This document shows, in pieces, positions 25,616 through 35,059 of a stretch of 64,000 nucleotides of DNA. The notes under the pieces were generated by a model. It was not told the origin of the DNA and ran no database searches. It worked only from the letters and a program-made list of their open reading frames with translations. The position numbers and the translations under genes were made by a program. Source of the stretch: Paraplanobispora siamensis (lineage in GTDB: Bacteria > Actinomycetota > Actinomycetes > Streptosporangiales > Streptosporangiaceae); assembly GCF_016863175.1 (NCBI RefSeq), contig NZ_BOOJ01000065.1, positions 1 through 64,000 on the forward strand. Direction: 5' to 3'. Positions within the stretch are counted from its first letter, which is position 1. Each line of letters opens with the position of its first letter.

Positions 25616-26758
25616 TTATGGCACGGAGGTTTTTTCCACCGCGATTCGGGGCTCTTCGATGACAGCCTCGACCGGAATTGCGACGCGCCGTCTCCTGGCC
25701 TTGACAAAATCCTGGACCGGGCGTTCAGCCAAACGGTAAACCAGATAGGAGAAGGCCGCCACGGCAAGCACGGTGACGGCGGCGGTCAGCCAGGGCGGCA
25801 GCGTGTCGCGCAGCGCGGGGATGATCAGTACGGCTCCCGCGGTGTGGAACAGATAGACCGGGTAGGTAATCGCCCCCAGCACGAGCAGGCCGCGCCAGCG
25901 CAGCCGGCCCAGCCAGCCGAGCGCCACCATGGCCATCAGGACGTAGAAGGCGACCACGGTGGCCACCACGGCCCAGTCGGGCACGGGCATGGCGGCGTAG
26001 CCGACGGCGTCGATCCGCCGGGCCACCCGGTCCAGGGCCGCGTCGACCGCCAGGCCCGCGCTGATCCCCGCCATGCACCACAGGACCAGCCGGGGGCCGT
26101 AGCGGGTCATCAGATAGAAGGCCATGCCGCCGACGAAGTAGGCCGCGTACCTGGGCATGACCAGCAGCTCGACCCAGTAGTCGTCGCTGCCGGCGAAGAA
26201 CCCGGCCGCCAGCAGCCACACGCCCATGAAAGCCAGGCAGCGGCCGAGCGTGGGCCCGACGATCACCAGGACGGAGATCAGCAGATAGAAGCGGAGCTCG
26301 ACCCAGAGCGACCAGTAGACGCCGTTGGCGTCGTAGACGCCCAACAGGCGCTGGATCATGGTCAGGTTGGCCGCGTAGCCGCCTGCGTCCAGCTTGGGGT
26401 CCAGGGCCGTGGCCGAGGTGAGGCCGTACAGGGCCGCGGTGACCCCGACGCTGACCCAGTAGGCCGGATAGAGCCGGACCACGCGGGACAGGGCGAAGGC
26501 GCCCAGGCCGCGCCCCCAGATGCTCATCAGGATCACGAAGCCGCTGATCATGAAGAACAGCTCGACGCCGAGGATGCCCAGCCCGGAGATCGTCGAGATC
26601 GCCGGGAACAGCTCGGCGGGGGTCTCGTCCCACACCGAGCGGAAGGCGATGAAGTAGTGGAAGGCGAGCACCGCCATGGCGGCGGTGAAGCGCAGGAGAT
26701 CCAACTCGGCGAGGCGGCCGCCGTCCCGGACCGCCCCCCGGGATCCCGAGCCGGTCAC
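25616..26758 (-). CDS. Acyltransferase-3 membrane protein (OafA/YrhL type)
   Basis: 380 residues with about ten transmembrane helices. Family markers: [17 protein letters not shown] near the N-terminus (catalytic His), [13 protein letters not shown], the RLYPAYW motif and [11 protein letters not shown]. Such enzymes O-acetylate or acylate cell-surface glycans, antibiotics or peptidoglycan. It sits between dop and arc in the same orientation, yet has no evident link to protein pupylation, and is likely a later insertion. The next gene, dop, starts 89 bp downstream. Confidence 0.88.
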   Translation of the reverse strand: MTGSGSRGAVRDGGRLAELDLLRFTAAMAVLAFHYFIAFRSVWDETPAELFPAISTISGLGILGVELFFMISGFVILMSIWGRGLGAFALSRVVRLYPAYWVSVGVTAALYGLTSATALDPKLDAGGYAANLTMIQRLLGVYDANGVYWSLWVELRFYLLISVLVIVGPTLGRCLAFMGVWLLAAGFFAGSDDYWVELLVMPRYAAYFVGGMAFYLMTRYGPRLVLWCMAGISAGLAVDAALDRVARRIDAVGYAAMPVPDWAVVATVVAFYVLMAMVALGWLGRLRWRGLLVLGAITYPVYLFHTAGAVLIIPALRDTLPPWLTAAVTVLAVAAFSYLVYRLAERPVQDFVKARRRRVAIPVEAVIEEPRIAVEKTSVP

Positions 26759-26954
26759 CCGGCGGCCGACCCGAAACGTTCATGCACGCCTGTTGGACGG
26801 CGAACCAATCAGTTGGGTTCCAAGTGACGACATTTCACTTTTGTGGCGTATGTGAAAGCCGTTGCCGTACGACCTCGATCCCGGCCCCGATCCCGGCCCT
26901 GCCCCGGTCCCGGACGCGCGGAGGTTCCGGCGCGCGGGCCGGAGCCTCCGGACG

Positions 26955-26995
26955 CGGAACGGCGCGGCGCCCGAGCCGGGTGCCGCGCCGTTCCG
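26955..26995 (-). terminator. Hairpin terminator after arc
   Basis: Perfect 14-bp arms at 26955-26968 and 26982-26995 with a 13-base loop, placed 6 bp beyond the arc stop codon on the minus strand. No T-run. It separates arc from the acyltransferase gene. Confidence 0.78.
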
Positions 26996-27001
26996 GTGGT
27001 G

Positions 27002-28765
27002 CTAGAGGTACTGACCGGTGTTGGCCACCGTGTCGATGGACCGGCCGGCCTCGGCGCCCTGCTTGCCGGAGACGAGGGTGCGGATGTAGACGATCCGCTC
27101 GCCCTTCTTTCCGGAGATGCGCGCCCAGTCGTCCGGGTTGGTGGTGTTGGGCAGGTCCTCGTTCTCGGAGAACTCGTCCACGCAGGCGGTCAGCAGGTGC
27201 TGCACCCGCAGACCCTTCTGGCCGGTCTCCAGGAACTGCTTGATCGCCATCTTCTTGCCGCGGTCGACGATGTTCTGGATCATCGCGCCGGAGTTGAAGT
27301 CCTTGAAGTACAGGACCTCCTTGTCACCGTTGGCGTAGGTGACCTCCAGGAAGCGGTTCTCCTCGCTCTCGGTGTACATCCGCTCGACGACCCGCTGGAT
27401 CATCGCCGCGATGGTGCCCTCGCGGTTGCCGTTGTGCTCGGCGACGTCGTCCGGGTGCAGCGGAAGATCCGGGATGAGGTACTTCGAGAAGATGTCCTTG
27501 GCCGCCTCGGCGTCCGGCCGCTCGATCTTGATCTTGACGTCCAGACGGCCGGGCCGCAGGATCGCCGGGTCGATCATGTCCTCGCGGTTGGAGGCGCCGA
27601 TCACGATGACGTTCTCCAGGCCCTCGACGCCGTCGATCTCCGACAGGAGCTGGGGGACGATCGTGTTCTCGACGTCGGAGGAGACGCCCGAGCCTCGGGT
27701 GCGGAAGATCGAGTCCATCTCGTCGAAGAACACGATCACCGGGGTGCCGGCCGAGGCCTTCTCCCGGGCCCGCTGGAAGACCAGGCGGATGTGCCGCTCG
27801 GTCTCACCGACGTACTTGTTGAGGAGCTCGGGGCCCTTGATGTTGAGGAAGAAGCTCTTGCCCTCCTGACCCGTCTTCTCCGCGACCTGCTTGGCCAGTG
27901 AGTTGGCCACGGCCTTGGCGATGAGGGTCTTGCCGCAGCCGGGCGGGCCGTACAGCAGCACGCCCTTGGGCGGACGGAGCTTGTGCTCGCGGAAGAGGTC
28001 GGCGTGCAGGTAGGGAAGCTCGATGGCGTCCCTGATCTGCTCGATCTGCCGCATGAGCCCGCCGATCTCCTCGTAGGAGATGTCGGGCACCTCCTCCAGG
28101 ACGAGCTCCTCGACCTCGGACTTGGGGATGCGCTCGTAGACGTAACCCGAGCGCGGCTCCAGCAGCAGGGAGTCACCGGCCCGGATCGGCTGGCCGATCA
28201 GGGACTCGGCGAGCTTGACCACCCGCTCCTCGTCGGCGTGCGAGATCACCAGTGCGCGCTGGCCGTCCTCGAGAAGCTCCTTGAGCATCACGATCTCGCC
28301 GAGGTCCTCGAAACCGAGTGCCTCGACGACGTTGAGGGCCTCGTTGAGCATGACCTCCTGGCCACGCTTGAGTTCCTCGACGTCCACCGCGGGGCTGACG
28401 TTCACACGAAGCTTGCGGCCACCGGTGAAGACCTCCACCGTGCCGTCTTCCCTCGCCTCAAGGAAGACACCGAACCCGGATGGCGGCTGCGCCAGCCGGT
28501 CGACCTCCTCCTTCAGCGCGACGATCTGGTCTCTGGCTTCCTTGAGGGTCGCCACCAGACGTTCGTTCTGGCCGGTGACGGCCGCGAGATTCGCCTGGAC
28601 CTCGTGGAGACGCTCTTCGAGGATCCTGGCCTGCCGGGGAGACTCCGTCAGCTTCCGACGCAGCGCGGTGACCTCCTCCTGCAGGAAGGAGACCTGTGTT
28701 GTGAGATCAGCGACCTCCCGTTCGCGCTGCGCGGCTCGAGCCTCAGCGTCGTCGCGAGCTGCCAC
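27002..28765 (-). CDS. arc: Proteasome-activating AAA ATPase ARC/Mpa
   Basis: 587 residues. N-terminal coiled coil (about 5-95) that binds Pup, then two OB-fold interdomain regions (about 97-230), then an AAA+ module with Walker A GPPGCGKT at 273-280 and Walker [11 protein letters not shown] (acidic pair 348-349). The C-terminal TGQYL is the docking motif that opens the 20S gate. It forms a hexamer that recognises pupylated proteins, unfolds them and feeds PrcAB. GTG 28765 has GGAGG 7 bases upstream. Confidence 0.97.
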   Translation of the reverse strand: MAARDDAEARAAQREREVADLTTQVSFLQEEVTALRRKLTESPRQARILEERLHEVQANLAAVTGQNERLVATLKEARDQIVALKEEVDRLAQPPSGFGVFLEAREDGTVEVFTGGRKLRVNVSPAVDVEELKRGQEVMLNEALNVVEALGFEDLGEIVMLKELLEDGQRALVISHADEERVVKLAESLIGQPIRAGDSLLLEPRSGYVYERIPKSEVEELVLEEVPDISYEEIGGLMRQIEQIRDAIELPYLHADLFREHKLRPPKGVLLYGPPGCGKTLIAKAVANSLAKQVAEKTGQEGKSFFLNIKGPELLNKYVGETERHIRLVFQRAREKASAGTPVIVFFDEMDSIFRTRGSGVSSDVENTIVPQLLSEIDGVEGLENVIVIGASNREDMIDPAILRPGRLDVKIKIERPDAEAAKDIFSKYLIPDLPLHPDDVAEHNGNREGTIAAMIQRVVERMYTESEENRFLEVTYANGDKEVLYFKDFNSGAMIQNIVDRGKKMAIKQFLETGQKGLRVQHLLTACVDEFSENEDLPNTTNPDDWARISGKKGERIVYIRTLVSGKQGAEAGRSIDTVANTGQYL

Positions 28766-28803
28766 GCCGTCACCTCCTTCCCAGTCGAGACCGACTACTC
28801 AAA

Positions 28804-28809
28804 ACCCTA
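28804..28809 (-). promoter_or_regulatory. Candidate -10 box of arc
   Basis: TAGGGT (28809 to 28804 on the minus strand) would start transcription near 28797, giving a leader of about 32 bases. It is identical in sequence and position to the TAGGGT before prcB. No convincing -35 was seen. Confidence 0.4.
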
Positions 28810-28939
28810 CCCATCTGAGAGCCGCCCGTTACCTGTCCGGGCAGTGTTCGTATGGCTACGTTAAGCGAGCAGTGATTAATCCCTTATGGTGCGTTTAGTG
28901 CTGAGAGCATGAGAACACGGCATTCTGTACTCGTGTCTA

Positions 28940-28957
28940 CCACGACGTGGGTCGTGG
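28940..28957 (-). terminator. Small hairpin after trmI
   Basis: CCACGAC (28940-28946) and GTCGTGG (28951-28957) pair around a 4-base loop, 9 bp beyond the trmI stop codon on the minus strand. Stem of 7 bp, no T-run, so only a modest terminator. Confidence 0.5.
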
Positions 28958-28965
28958 CCGAATCG

Positions 28966-29841
28966 TCATGTGGATGCGGCGGAGGTCGTGGACTCCTCGC
29001 CATACGCCCCCTTCGCCGGACGCCTGCGCCGGGGTGGTGGGGTCACCCCGTCCGCCATGCGGCGGGCCGTGACGAGAAAGCCGGTGTGGCCGACCATCCG
29101 GTGGTCGGGCCGTACGGCGAGCCCTTCGACGTGCCAGTCGCGAACCAGGGTCTCCCACGCATGGGGCTCGGTGAAACTCCCGTGCTCCCGCAGAGTTTCC
29201 ACCGTGCGCGACAACTGCGTCGTCGTCGCCACGTAGCAGCAGATCACACCGCCCGGCGTCAGAGCCTTGGCCGCCACGTCCACGCACTCCCACGGGGCGA
29301 GCATGTCCAGGATGATCCGGTCGACGTCGCTCTCGTCGAGCGCGTCGACGAAGTCGCCGACGACCAGGCGCCACTGGTCCATCGGCCCGCCGTAAAACTT
29401 CTCCACGTTCTTGGTGGCGACCTCGGCGAAGTCCTGGCGACGCTCGTAGGAGGTGACCTTCCCCTCGGGCCCGACCGCGCGCAGCAGGAAGCAGGTCAGC
29501 GCGCCGGAGCCGACGCCGGCCTCGACGACGCGCGCGCCCGGGAAGATGTCGGCCATCGCGACGATCTGCGCGGAGTCCTTGGGGTAGATGACCGCCGCGC
29601 CGCGCGGCATGGACAGCGTGTAGTCGGAGAGCAGGTGCCGGAAGGCGAGGTACTGGGTCCCGCCGGAGGACCGCACCACCGAGCCCTCGGGCTGCCCGAT
29701 CAGGTCGCTGTGCGGGATGAACCCCTTGTGCGTGTGGAAGACCCCGTCCTCCTTCAGCGTCACCGTGTGGCGCTTGTTCTTGGGGTCGGTGAGCTGAACC
29801 TGATCCCCGGCCTGAAACGGCCCATGCCTGCGAAAACCCAT
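28966..29841 (-). CDS. trmI: tRNA (adenine-58-N1)-methyltransferase TrmI
   Basis: 291 residues. An N-terminal barrel-like domain is followed by a class-I SAM domain: VVEAGVGSGALT (motif I), SYERRQDF (motif II) and ILDMLAPWE (motif IV). It methylates A58 in the T-loop of tRNAs. Start ATG 29841 has no ribosome site; TACCCT lies 7 bases before it, so the mRNA may be leaderless. A trmI gene next to arc is a conserved actinobacterial arrangement (for example Rv2118c near mpa), which supports the call. Confidence 0.92.
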   Translation of the reverse strand: MGFRRHGPFQAGDQVQLTDPKNKRHTVTLKEDGVFHTHKGFIPHSDLIGQPEGSVVRSSGGTQYLAFRHLLSDYTLSMPRGAAVIYPKDSAQIVAMADIFPGARVVEAGVGSGALTCFLLRAVGPEGKVTSYERRQDFAEVATKNVEKFYGGPMDQWRLVVGDFVDALDESDVDRIILDMLAPWECVDVAAKALTPGGVICCYVATTTQLSRTVETLREHGSFTEPHAWETLVRDWHVEGLAVRPDHRMVGHTGFLVTARRMADGVTPPPRRRRPAKGAYGEESTTSAAST

Positions 29842-29937
29842 GCCCGCAAGGGTATCGGCGCCCGGCCGGAGGAAACGCCGGTCCGGCCGGGGGGAAAACG
29901 GTTCGCCGCACCGGCGGTGACCTGGTAGCACTGGAGG

Positions 29938-31041
29938 ATGTTTCCCCGAGAAGTGATCCCCGCCGGTCCGGTCCTGCTGCGGGAGCCCGCCGAGGCCGAC
30001 GCCGAGGCGATCGTCCGCGGCTGCTCCGACCCCGAGATCGCCAGGTTCATCCCCGCCGTGCCGGTGCCGTACACCCTCGACGACGCGATCTCCTACCTGA
30101 AGGCCGCCGAGCAGGACTGGCAGCGCGGCGGCGCCTCGTTCGCCGTCGCCGACCCCGGCACCGGCGAGTGGCTGGGCAACATCGGGCTCAAGCCGCCCAA
30201 CCCCCGCGGCGGCGTCGAGATCGGCTATCTGATCGCCCCGTGGGCGCGCGGGCGCGGGGCGGCCACGGCAGCCACGGCGGCGCTGACCGCCTGGGCCTTC
30301 GCGCACGGGGTGCACCGCGTGGAACTGCTGGCCGTGGTGGAGAACCTCGCCAGCCAGCGGGTGGCCATGGCCGCCGGGTTCCACCGCGAGGGCGTCCAGC
30401 GCGAGGGCACGCCCGCGCGCGACGGCCTCCACCACGACCTGGTGTCCTTCGCCCGGCTGAGCACCGACTCCGGCGAGCGGGTCCGGCCGTTCCTGCCTCC
30501 CCTGCCCGGCGGGTCGCTCTCGGACGGGGTGGTACGGCTGACGCCGCTGGAGGCCGGGGACGCCGCCGACTACCACACGCTGCAGAACCTGCCCGACGTC
30601 GTGCGCTACAGCGTCCCCCCGGAGGCCCCCACCGCCCGGGAGAGCGAGCGGTTCTGCCGGGAGGCGGGCATGCTCTGGCTGGCGGGCGCGCGGGCGGAGA
30701 TGGCGATCCGCAGCGCGGACGACGACGCGTTCGCCGGGCACATCCAGCTCAGCAACGTCATCCCCCCGCTGCGGCAGGCCATGGTGGGCTACAGCCTGCT
30801 GCCGCGGGCCCGCGGCAGGGGCCTGGCCACCCGCGCGGTGAACCTGGTGACGGAGTGGGCCTTCGGCCACACCTCGCTGGCCCGGGTCGTCGCGGGAACC
30901 TCCCCCGCCAACACCGCCTCGCACCGGGTGCTGGAACGGGCGGGCTTCACCCGTGACGCCCTCCTGCACGGCGCGCTGCCCGGCCACGGCGAGACCCGCC
31001 TGGACGACCTGCAGTGGTACCGCCTGCGGCCCTCCGGCTGA
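29938..31041 (+). CDS. Tandem-domain GNAT acetyltransferase (RimJ/RimL-like)
   Basis: 367 residues containing two GNAT domains: about 8-180 (acetyl-CoA loop ARGRGAATAAT) and about 200-360 (RARGRGLATRAV). Both keep the R/Q-x-x-G-x-G/A signature, so both could bind acetyl-CoA. RimJ/RimL relatives acetylate protein N-termini or small molecules; the target is unknown. The ATG at 29938 abuts GGAGG with no spacer, which is unusual; a leaderless mRNA or a GTG at 29953 is possible. Confidence 0.85.
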   Translation: MFPREVIPAGPVLLREPAEADAEAIVRGCSDPEIARFIPAVPVPYTLDDAISYLKAAEQDWQRGGASFAVADPGTGEWLGNIGLKPPNPRGGVEIGYLIAPWARGRGAATAATAALTAWAFAHGVHRVELLAVVENLASQRVAMAAGFHREGVQREGTPARDGLHHDLVSFARLSTDSGERVRPFLPPLPGGSLSDGVVRLTPLEAGDAADYHTLQNLPDVVRYSVPPEAPTARESERFCREAGMLWLAGARAEMAIRSADDDAFAGHIQLSNVIPPLRQAMVGYSLLPRARGRGLATRAVNLVTEWAFGHTSLARVVAGTSPANTASHRVLERAGFTRDALLHGALPGHGETRLDDLQWYRLRPSG

Positions 31042-31297
31042 CCCCTGGGCGCCCGTTGCTCAGCGCTTCTTCACGCCCCCTCCCGGATTCGGTCCGCCCG
31101 TCGCAAACATTTACGGCTTTCTCCCAGGTCACTGCATATTCGTCTCACCTCAGGGAACTCCCCCGTCACGTATGTCCCACATCCCGCATGCGGGGGTGGC
31201 CAAGCGGGGTTATGACGGGAATACTCCGAATCGTGCTACCCCAGGCCCACCACCGTTTCGGCGTGGGCACCCGGCTCGACGAAGCGAGGGACAAGGG

Positions 31298-31879
31298 ATG
31301 AGCATCACCCACCAGGTCGGACTGGATCACAGCGCCGCCATCTGGTACAGCGAACCTGAGGATTCCCTGCAGAGCCTGATCGAGACCTTCACCGGCCTGG
31401 ACGCCGACGACCTGATCGACCAGGTCGTCGCGGCCGCGGCGACGGTGTGCTCGACCGGCTACTCGGGGCTGGTCCAGGTCGATCCTGTGCAGGAGAGCGC
31501 GACGCTGGTCCGGCTGCACACCCCGCCGGGAGACCCGCTGGCGGTGGAGAGCTGGCTCCAGGACGGTCCGGTGCTCAAGACTCTGGCGACCCGGTGCCAT
31601 CCCATCCGCCTGCCGCGGGACAGCGTCCTGGGCCATCCGGGCTTCCTGGCCGTCCCGGTCCCGCTGGCCACCCGGGAGGAGGCCTACCTGTGGGCGGCCG
31701 GGCGTCCCTTCGACCACCGCGACGAGGACCTGCTGGTGCGCTTCGCCACCGCGGCCGGGCGCGCGATGGAGGCGGCCAGGGGGTTCGAGGCCGCCACCCG
31801 GCTCCTGCGGTCGGTGCACGCGTTCGCGCGCCGCCTGCCCCGCCTCGGCTCCGGCGCCCCGGGAGCGGGCCCGAAGTGA
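31298..31879 (+). CDS. GAF-like sensor domain protein
   Basis: 193 residues, single domain. The pattern DQVVAAAATVCSTGYSGLVQVDP ... FLAVPVPLATREEAYLWAAGR ... DHRDEDLLVRFATAAGRAMEAA has the layout of a GAF domain with its terminal helix, without an output domain. No signal peptide. ATG 31298 follows GAGGGACAAGGG. The 256-bp upstream region contains a perfect 12-bp palindrome at 31183-31194 (CCCGCATGCGGG) that might be an operator. The partner is unknown. Confidence 0.6.
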   Translation: MSITHQVGLDHSAAIWYSEPEDSLQSLIETFTGLDADDLIDQVVAAAATVCSTGYSGLVQVDPVQESATLVRLHTPPGDPLAVESWLQDGPVLKTLATRCHPIRLPRDSVLGHPGFLAVPVPLATREEAYLWAAGRPFDHRDEDLLVRFATAAGRAMEAARGFEAATRLLRSVHAFARRLPRLGSGAPGAGPK

Positions 31880-31960
31880 TCCGCACCAGCTGACGACCGG
31901 CCGGGGGCCGGGCCCGCGTTCCGCGCCGGGCCCGGCCCCCGGGCATGCGTGCCGCGAACC

Positions 31961-32055
31961 GGGCCCGCGCGCCGTACGAAGATCCCGTCGGTCGGCGCAC
32001 CGCCGTACGGGGTCCGCGGGCCCGCGCGCCGTGCGGAGAACCCGTCAGTCGGCGC
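31961..32055. repeat. 38-bp direct repeat spanning the aminotransferase stop
   Basis: Copies at 31961-31998 and 32018-32055 match at 33 or more of 38 positions, period 57 bp. Copy B contains the last codons and TGA of the aminotransferase gene (minus strand); copy A repeats them outside the gene, with the stop changed to CGA. Confidence 0.82.
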
Positions 32056-33280
32056 CGAACTTGGCCCGCAGGCGCGCGAAGGCGGCGTCGGTGCCCTGCA
32101 GCGCGCGGTCGATGTCGGCGTCGGCGTGGGCGGCCGAGATGAACCAGTTGTGCCAGGGGTGGACGTAGACGCCCTCCTCCAGGCAGGCCGAGGACCAGAA
32201 CATGCCCTTCTCCAGGGTCGCGTCGCCCTCGAAGGACAGCCACGGGATCTGGACCGGGCCGGTCTGGTTGATCACGAAGCCGTGGGCGGCGGCCTGGGCG
32301 GCCAGGCCCTCCCGCAGCCGGGTCCCCGCCCGCTCCATCAACGCGACGCCGTCGATGGCGTGCAGGGTCTCGATGGTGGCCTTGGCCGCGGCCATCGGCG
32401 CCGCGTTGAACCAGAACGAGCCGGTGGAGTAGATGGTCTGGGCCGGGCCCCGCAGCGCGTCCACGCCGGTGACGGCGGCGATCGGGTGGCCGTTGGCCAT
32501 CGCCTTGCTGAAGGCGTACAGGTCGGGGCGGACGGCCAGGGTCTCCCAGGAGCCGCCCAGGTCCAGCCGCCAGCCGCCGCGCACGTCGTCGATCACCAGG
32601 GCGGCCCCGAGCCGGTCGGCCAGGGCGCGCAGGCCGCGGGCGAACTCGGGCTCGGCCAGCTCCTGGTCCTCGAAGGAGTCGTGCTTGAACGGCGTGACGA
32701 TGATCGCGGCGACGTCGGACCCGTCCGGGCCCTCGGCCTGCGCGGCGGCGGCCTCGGCGCTGGCCAGGTCGTTGTAGGTGAACTCGATCAGGTCGGCGCG
32801 CTCGTTGGGCGTGGTGCCCGAGGGGCTCGGCGTGCACCAGGGGTCGGCGCCGTGGTAGGAGCCGTGGGCCATGAGCACCTTGGTCCGCCCGGTGGCCGCG
32901 CGGGCGATCATCAGGGCCTGGGTGGTGGCGTCGGTGCCGTTCTTGGAGAACATCACCCAGTCGGCCTGCGGGATGGTCTCCACCATCAGTTCGGCGAGCT
33001 CGACGTAGACCGGGCCCGGGCCGTTGAGGCAGTCGCCGACGGCCAGCTGGGCGGCGACGGCCGACTCCACGGCCGGGTGGCGGTGGCCGAGCACGATGGG
33101 CCCCCAGGAGCACATCAGGTCGACGTACTCCCGGCCGTCGGCGTCGAACTGGCGGCACCCCTCGCCGCGCACGAAGAACTGGGGGTAGGCCGGCCCGTGC
33201 AGGGCGGCGTTGAGGTGGCCGTACATGCCGCCGGGGACGACCTTGGCGGCCCGGTCGCGGAGGTTGGCGTCAGTGGACAT
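32045..33280 (-). CDS. Class-III PLP aminotransferase (GSA-aminotransferase-like)
   Basis: About 411 residues. PLP-lysine is in LYAFSKAMANGHPIAAV; DDVRGGWR supplies the Asp contacting the pyridine nitrogen; FSKNGTDATTQALMIAR is the phosphate-binding region. Overall pattern follows glutamate-1-semialdehyde aminomutase relatives, but it sits with a PfkB kinase, not with haem genes, so another amine or amino-sugar substrate is likely. Start ATG 33280 chosen because AAGGTGAT lies upstream at a usable distance; ATG 33292 is nearer to it. Co-transcribed with pfkB (44-bp gap). Confidence 0.85.
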   Translation of the reverse strand: MSTDANLRDRAAKVVPGGMYGHLNAALHGPAYPQFFVRGEGCRQFDADGREYVDLMCSWGPIVLGHRHPAVESAVAAQLAVGDCLNGPGPVYVELAELMVETIPQADWVMFSKNGTDATTQALMIARAATGRTKVLMAHGSYHGADPWCTPSPSGTTPNERADLIEFTYNDLASAEAAAAQAEGPDGSDVAAIIVTPFKHDSFEDQELAEPEFARGLRALADRLGAALVIDDVRGGWRLDLGGSWETLAVRPDLYAFSKAMANGHPIAAVTGVDALRGPAQTIYSTGSFWFNAAPMAAAKATIETLHAIDGVALMERAGTRLREGLAAQAAAHGFVINQTGPVQIPWLSFEGDATLEKGMFWSSACLEEGVYVHPWHNWFISAAHADADIDRALQGTDAAFARLRAKFGAD

Positions 33281-33324
33281 CGCTGGGAACATCACCTTTC
33301 GTTCTGTCACGTGACCGCGCCGGG

Positions 33325-34233
33325 TCACAGGCCGGACGGGTCGACGCCGTCCAGGCCCGCGTCGGAGCCGAGGCCGCCGGCGACGCGGGCCGCCACGGCG
33401 GTGCCGAGCCGGGCCGAGCCGAGGACGTCGCGGCCCTGGGCCAGACCGGCGATGAACCCGGCGCAGTAGGCGTCACCGCAGCCGGTGGTGTCGACCACCG
33501 GCACGTCCAGGGCGGGCACCCGGGTGATCCCGGAGGCGGTCGCCACCAGGCTGCCCTCGCCGCCCAGGGTGACCAGCACCCCCTTGGGCCCCTCGGCCAG
33601 CAGTTTGACCGCGGCCTCCTGGGCGTCGGCGGCCCCGCTCATCATGAGCGCCTGCTCCTCGTTGGGCAGCAGGTAGTCGATGTGCGGAAGAAAAACACGT
33701 GCCCCCTGCATCAGATCGGGCATGTTGGACAGGAGGTCCATCGTGACGACCGTCCCCGCGGCCCGCGCCTCGTCCAGCAGGGCGAAGAACCGGGGGTCAT
33801 GCAGACCCCAGGTCACGTCCATGCCGCCCAGGTGCAGGATCCGCGCGCTCCTGATCCGCTCGTGGTCCAGGTCGTCGGGCGACAGCACCAGGTTGGCGCC
33901 GGGCACGTGGAAGGAGGGACGGCCGCCGTCGGGCCGGATCGGCAGGATCGAGGCGGCGGTCTGCTGGCCGGGCCTGCGCACGATCCCGCCGACGTCCACC
34001 CCGTGTCTCGCCATGATCATCAGAAGGAAGTCGCCCAGCTCGTCGTCGCCGATCGCGCCGGCCGAGGCGACCTCCAGCCCGAGCTTGGCGAGGTCGACGG
34101 CGGTCCCGGCTGCGGCGCCCGCCGCCGTGATGCGGATCTGCTCCAGCAGGTGGGTGTCCTGGCCGGCCGGGATCGACTCCACGGGCCGGGCGAGCACGTC
34201 CACGATGTGCACCCCGACGGTGACGACAGTCAT
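33325..34233 (-). CDS. PfkB-family carbohydrate kinase
   Basis: 302-residue ribokinase-like sugar or nucleoside kinase. The C-terminal signature reads VDTTGCGDAYCAGF (Cys where most have Ala), with the catalytic Asp of GCGD intact; AAGAAAGTAVDLAKLG near the N-terminus is the substrate-side glycine region. ATG 34233 is preceded by GAGGAGGG. First gene of a two-gene unit with the aminotransferase; a TetR gene is divergent 92 bp away and probably regulates it. The substrate is not predictable. Confidence 0.87.
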   Translation of the reverse strand: MTVVTVGVHIVDVLARPVESIPAGQDTHLLEQIRITAAGAAAGTAVDLAKLGLEVASAGAIGDDELGDFLLMIMARHGVDVGGIVRRPGQQTAASILPIRPDGGRPSFHVPGANLVLSPDDLDHERIRSARILHLGGMDVTWGLHDPRFFALLDEARAAGTVVTMDLLSNMPDLMQGARVFLPHIDYLLPNEEQALMMSGAADAQEAAVKLLAEGPKGVLVTLGGEGSLVATASGITRVPALDVPVVDTTGCGDAYCAGFIAGLAQGRDVLGSARLGTAVAARVAGGLGSDAGLDGVDPSGL

Positions 34234-34269
34234 GGCGAGCCCTCCTCATGTCTTGACGGTCCTGAGCGG

Positions 34270-34300
34270 ATAATAGACGGGCGCCCGAATACCATGTCAA
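34270..34300 (-). promoter_or_regulatory. pfkB promoter with palindrome between -35 and -10
   Basis: On the minus strand TTGACA (34300-34295) and TATTAT (34275-34270) are 19 bp apart. The perfect 10-bp palindrome CGGGCGCCCG (34278-34287) lies between them, a plausible operator for the divergent TetR protein encoded from 34326. Confidence 0.55.
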
Positions 34301-34325
34301 CGAGCAAGGCGGAGAGGACGGGAAA

Positions 34326-34979
34326 GTGCCGAAGATCGTCGATCACAACGAGCGTCGCGAAGAGGTCGTCGAGGCCGCGCGCCGCATCATCCTCCGCGAG
34401 GGGATCGAGGCGGCCACGACCCGCGCCATCGCCAAGGAGGCCGGGTACTCCAACGGCGTGCTCACGCACTACTTCGCCGACAAGGACGACATCATGCTCT
34501 CGGCGCTGCGCTCGTCGCACCGCCGCATCGTGGAACGGCTGCGCGCCAAGCTCTCCGGCCGCACCGGGCTGGCCGCGCTGCGCGAACTGCTCCTGGACAA
34601 CCTGCCGCTGGACGACGAGCGCACCCAGGAGAGCGGTCTGGAGGTCGGCTTCTGGAGCCGGAGCCTGACCAGCCCGGCCCTGCTGGAGGCCCAGCGCGCC
34701 GAGGCGCGGGAGCTGCACTATCTGGTGCGCAGCCTGCTCGGCGCGGCGGCCGACGCGGGCGAGATCGCGACCGCCGAGGACCTCGACGACGTCGCCGAGC
34801 GATTGCTCGCCCTGGTCGACGGGCTCAGCGTGCACCGGCTGCTCTATCCCGACAGGCTGGGCGCCGGGCGGATGGAGAGGCTCCTGGACGCCGAGCTCGG
34901 CCGTCTCCAGGCCTCCCCCGCGTCCCCCCGGCCCGTGCGGGGCCGCGGGGACGGGGAGGCGTCCCAGAGGAGCGCGTGA
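34326..34979 (+). CDS. TetR-family repressor (BetI-like)
   Basis: 217 residues. The N-terminal helix-turn-helix (REEVVEAARRIILREGIEAATTRAIAKEAGYSNGVLTHYF, residues about 9-48) is textbook TetR. The C-terminal ligand domain resembles the BetI branch. Start GTG 34326. Divergent from the pfkB-aminotransferase pair across 92 bp that hold a promoter and a palindrome, so local repression is likely. The last ~20 residues are low-complexity. Confidence 0.88.
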   Translation: MPKIVDHNERREEVVEAARRIILREGIEAATTRAIAKEAGYSNGVLTHYFADKDDIMLSALRSSHRRIVERLRAKLSGRTGLAALRELLLDNLPLDDERTQESGLEVGFWSRSLTSPALLEAQRAEARELHYLVRSLLGAAADAGEIATAEDLDDVAERLLALVDGLSVHRLLYPDRLGAGRMERLLDAELGRLQASPASPRPVRGRGDGEASQRSA

Positions 34980-35059
34980 TCCCGGCCCGGTTCACCGGCC
35001 GGGCGGGAGCGTTCCAAGACGAGAGGTGATCCCGGCCGGTCGGTCCCGGCCGGGGCGGA

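Noticed and set aside
28966-30987. 673-codon minus-strand open frame
   Set aside because: Only its last 291 codons are TrmI; the upstream part is antisense to the GNAT gene and has no family features.
31190-31252. tRNA-like stretch (TGGCCAAGCGGGG reminiscent of a D-arm)
   Set aside because: No acceptor stem pairing, no GGTTCGAATCC-type T-arm and no plausible anticodon arm; chance similarity.
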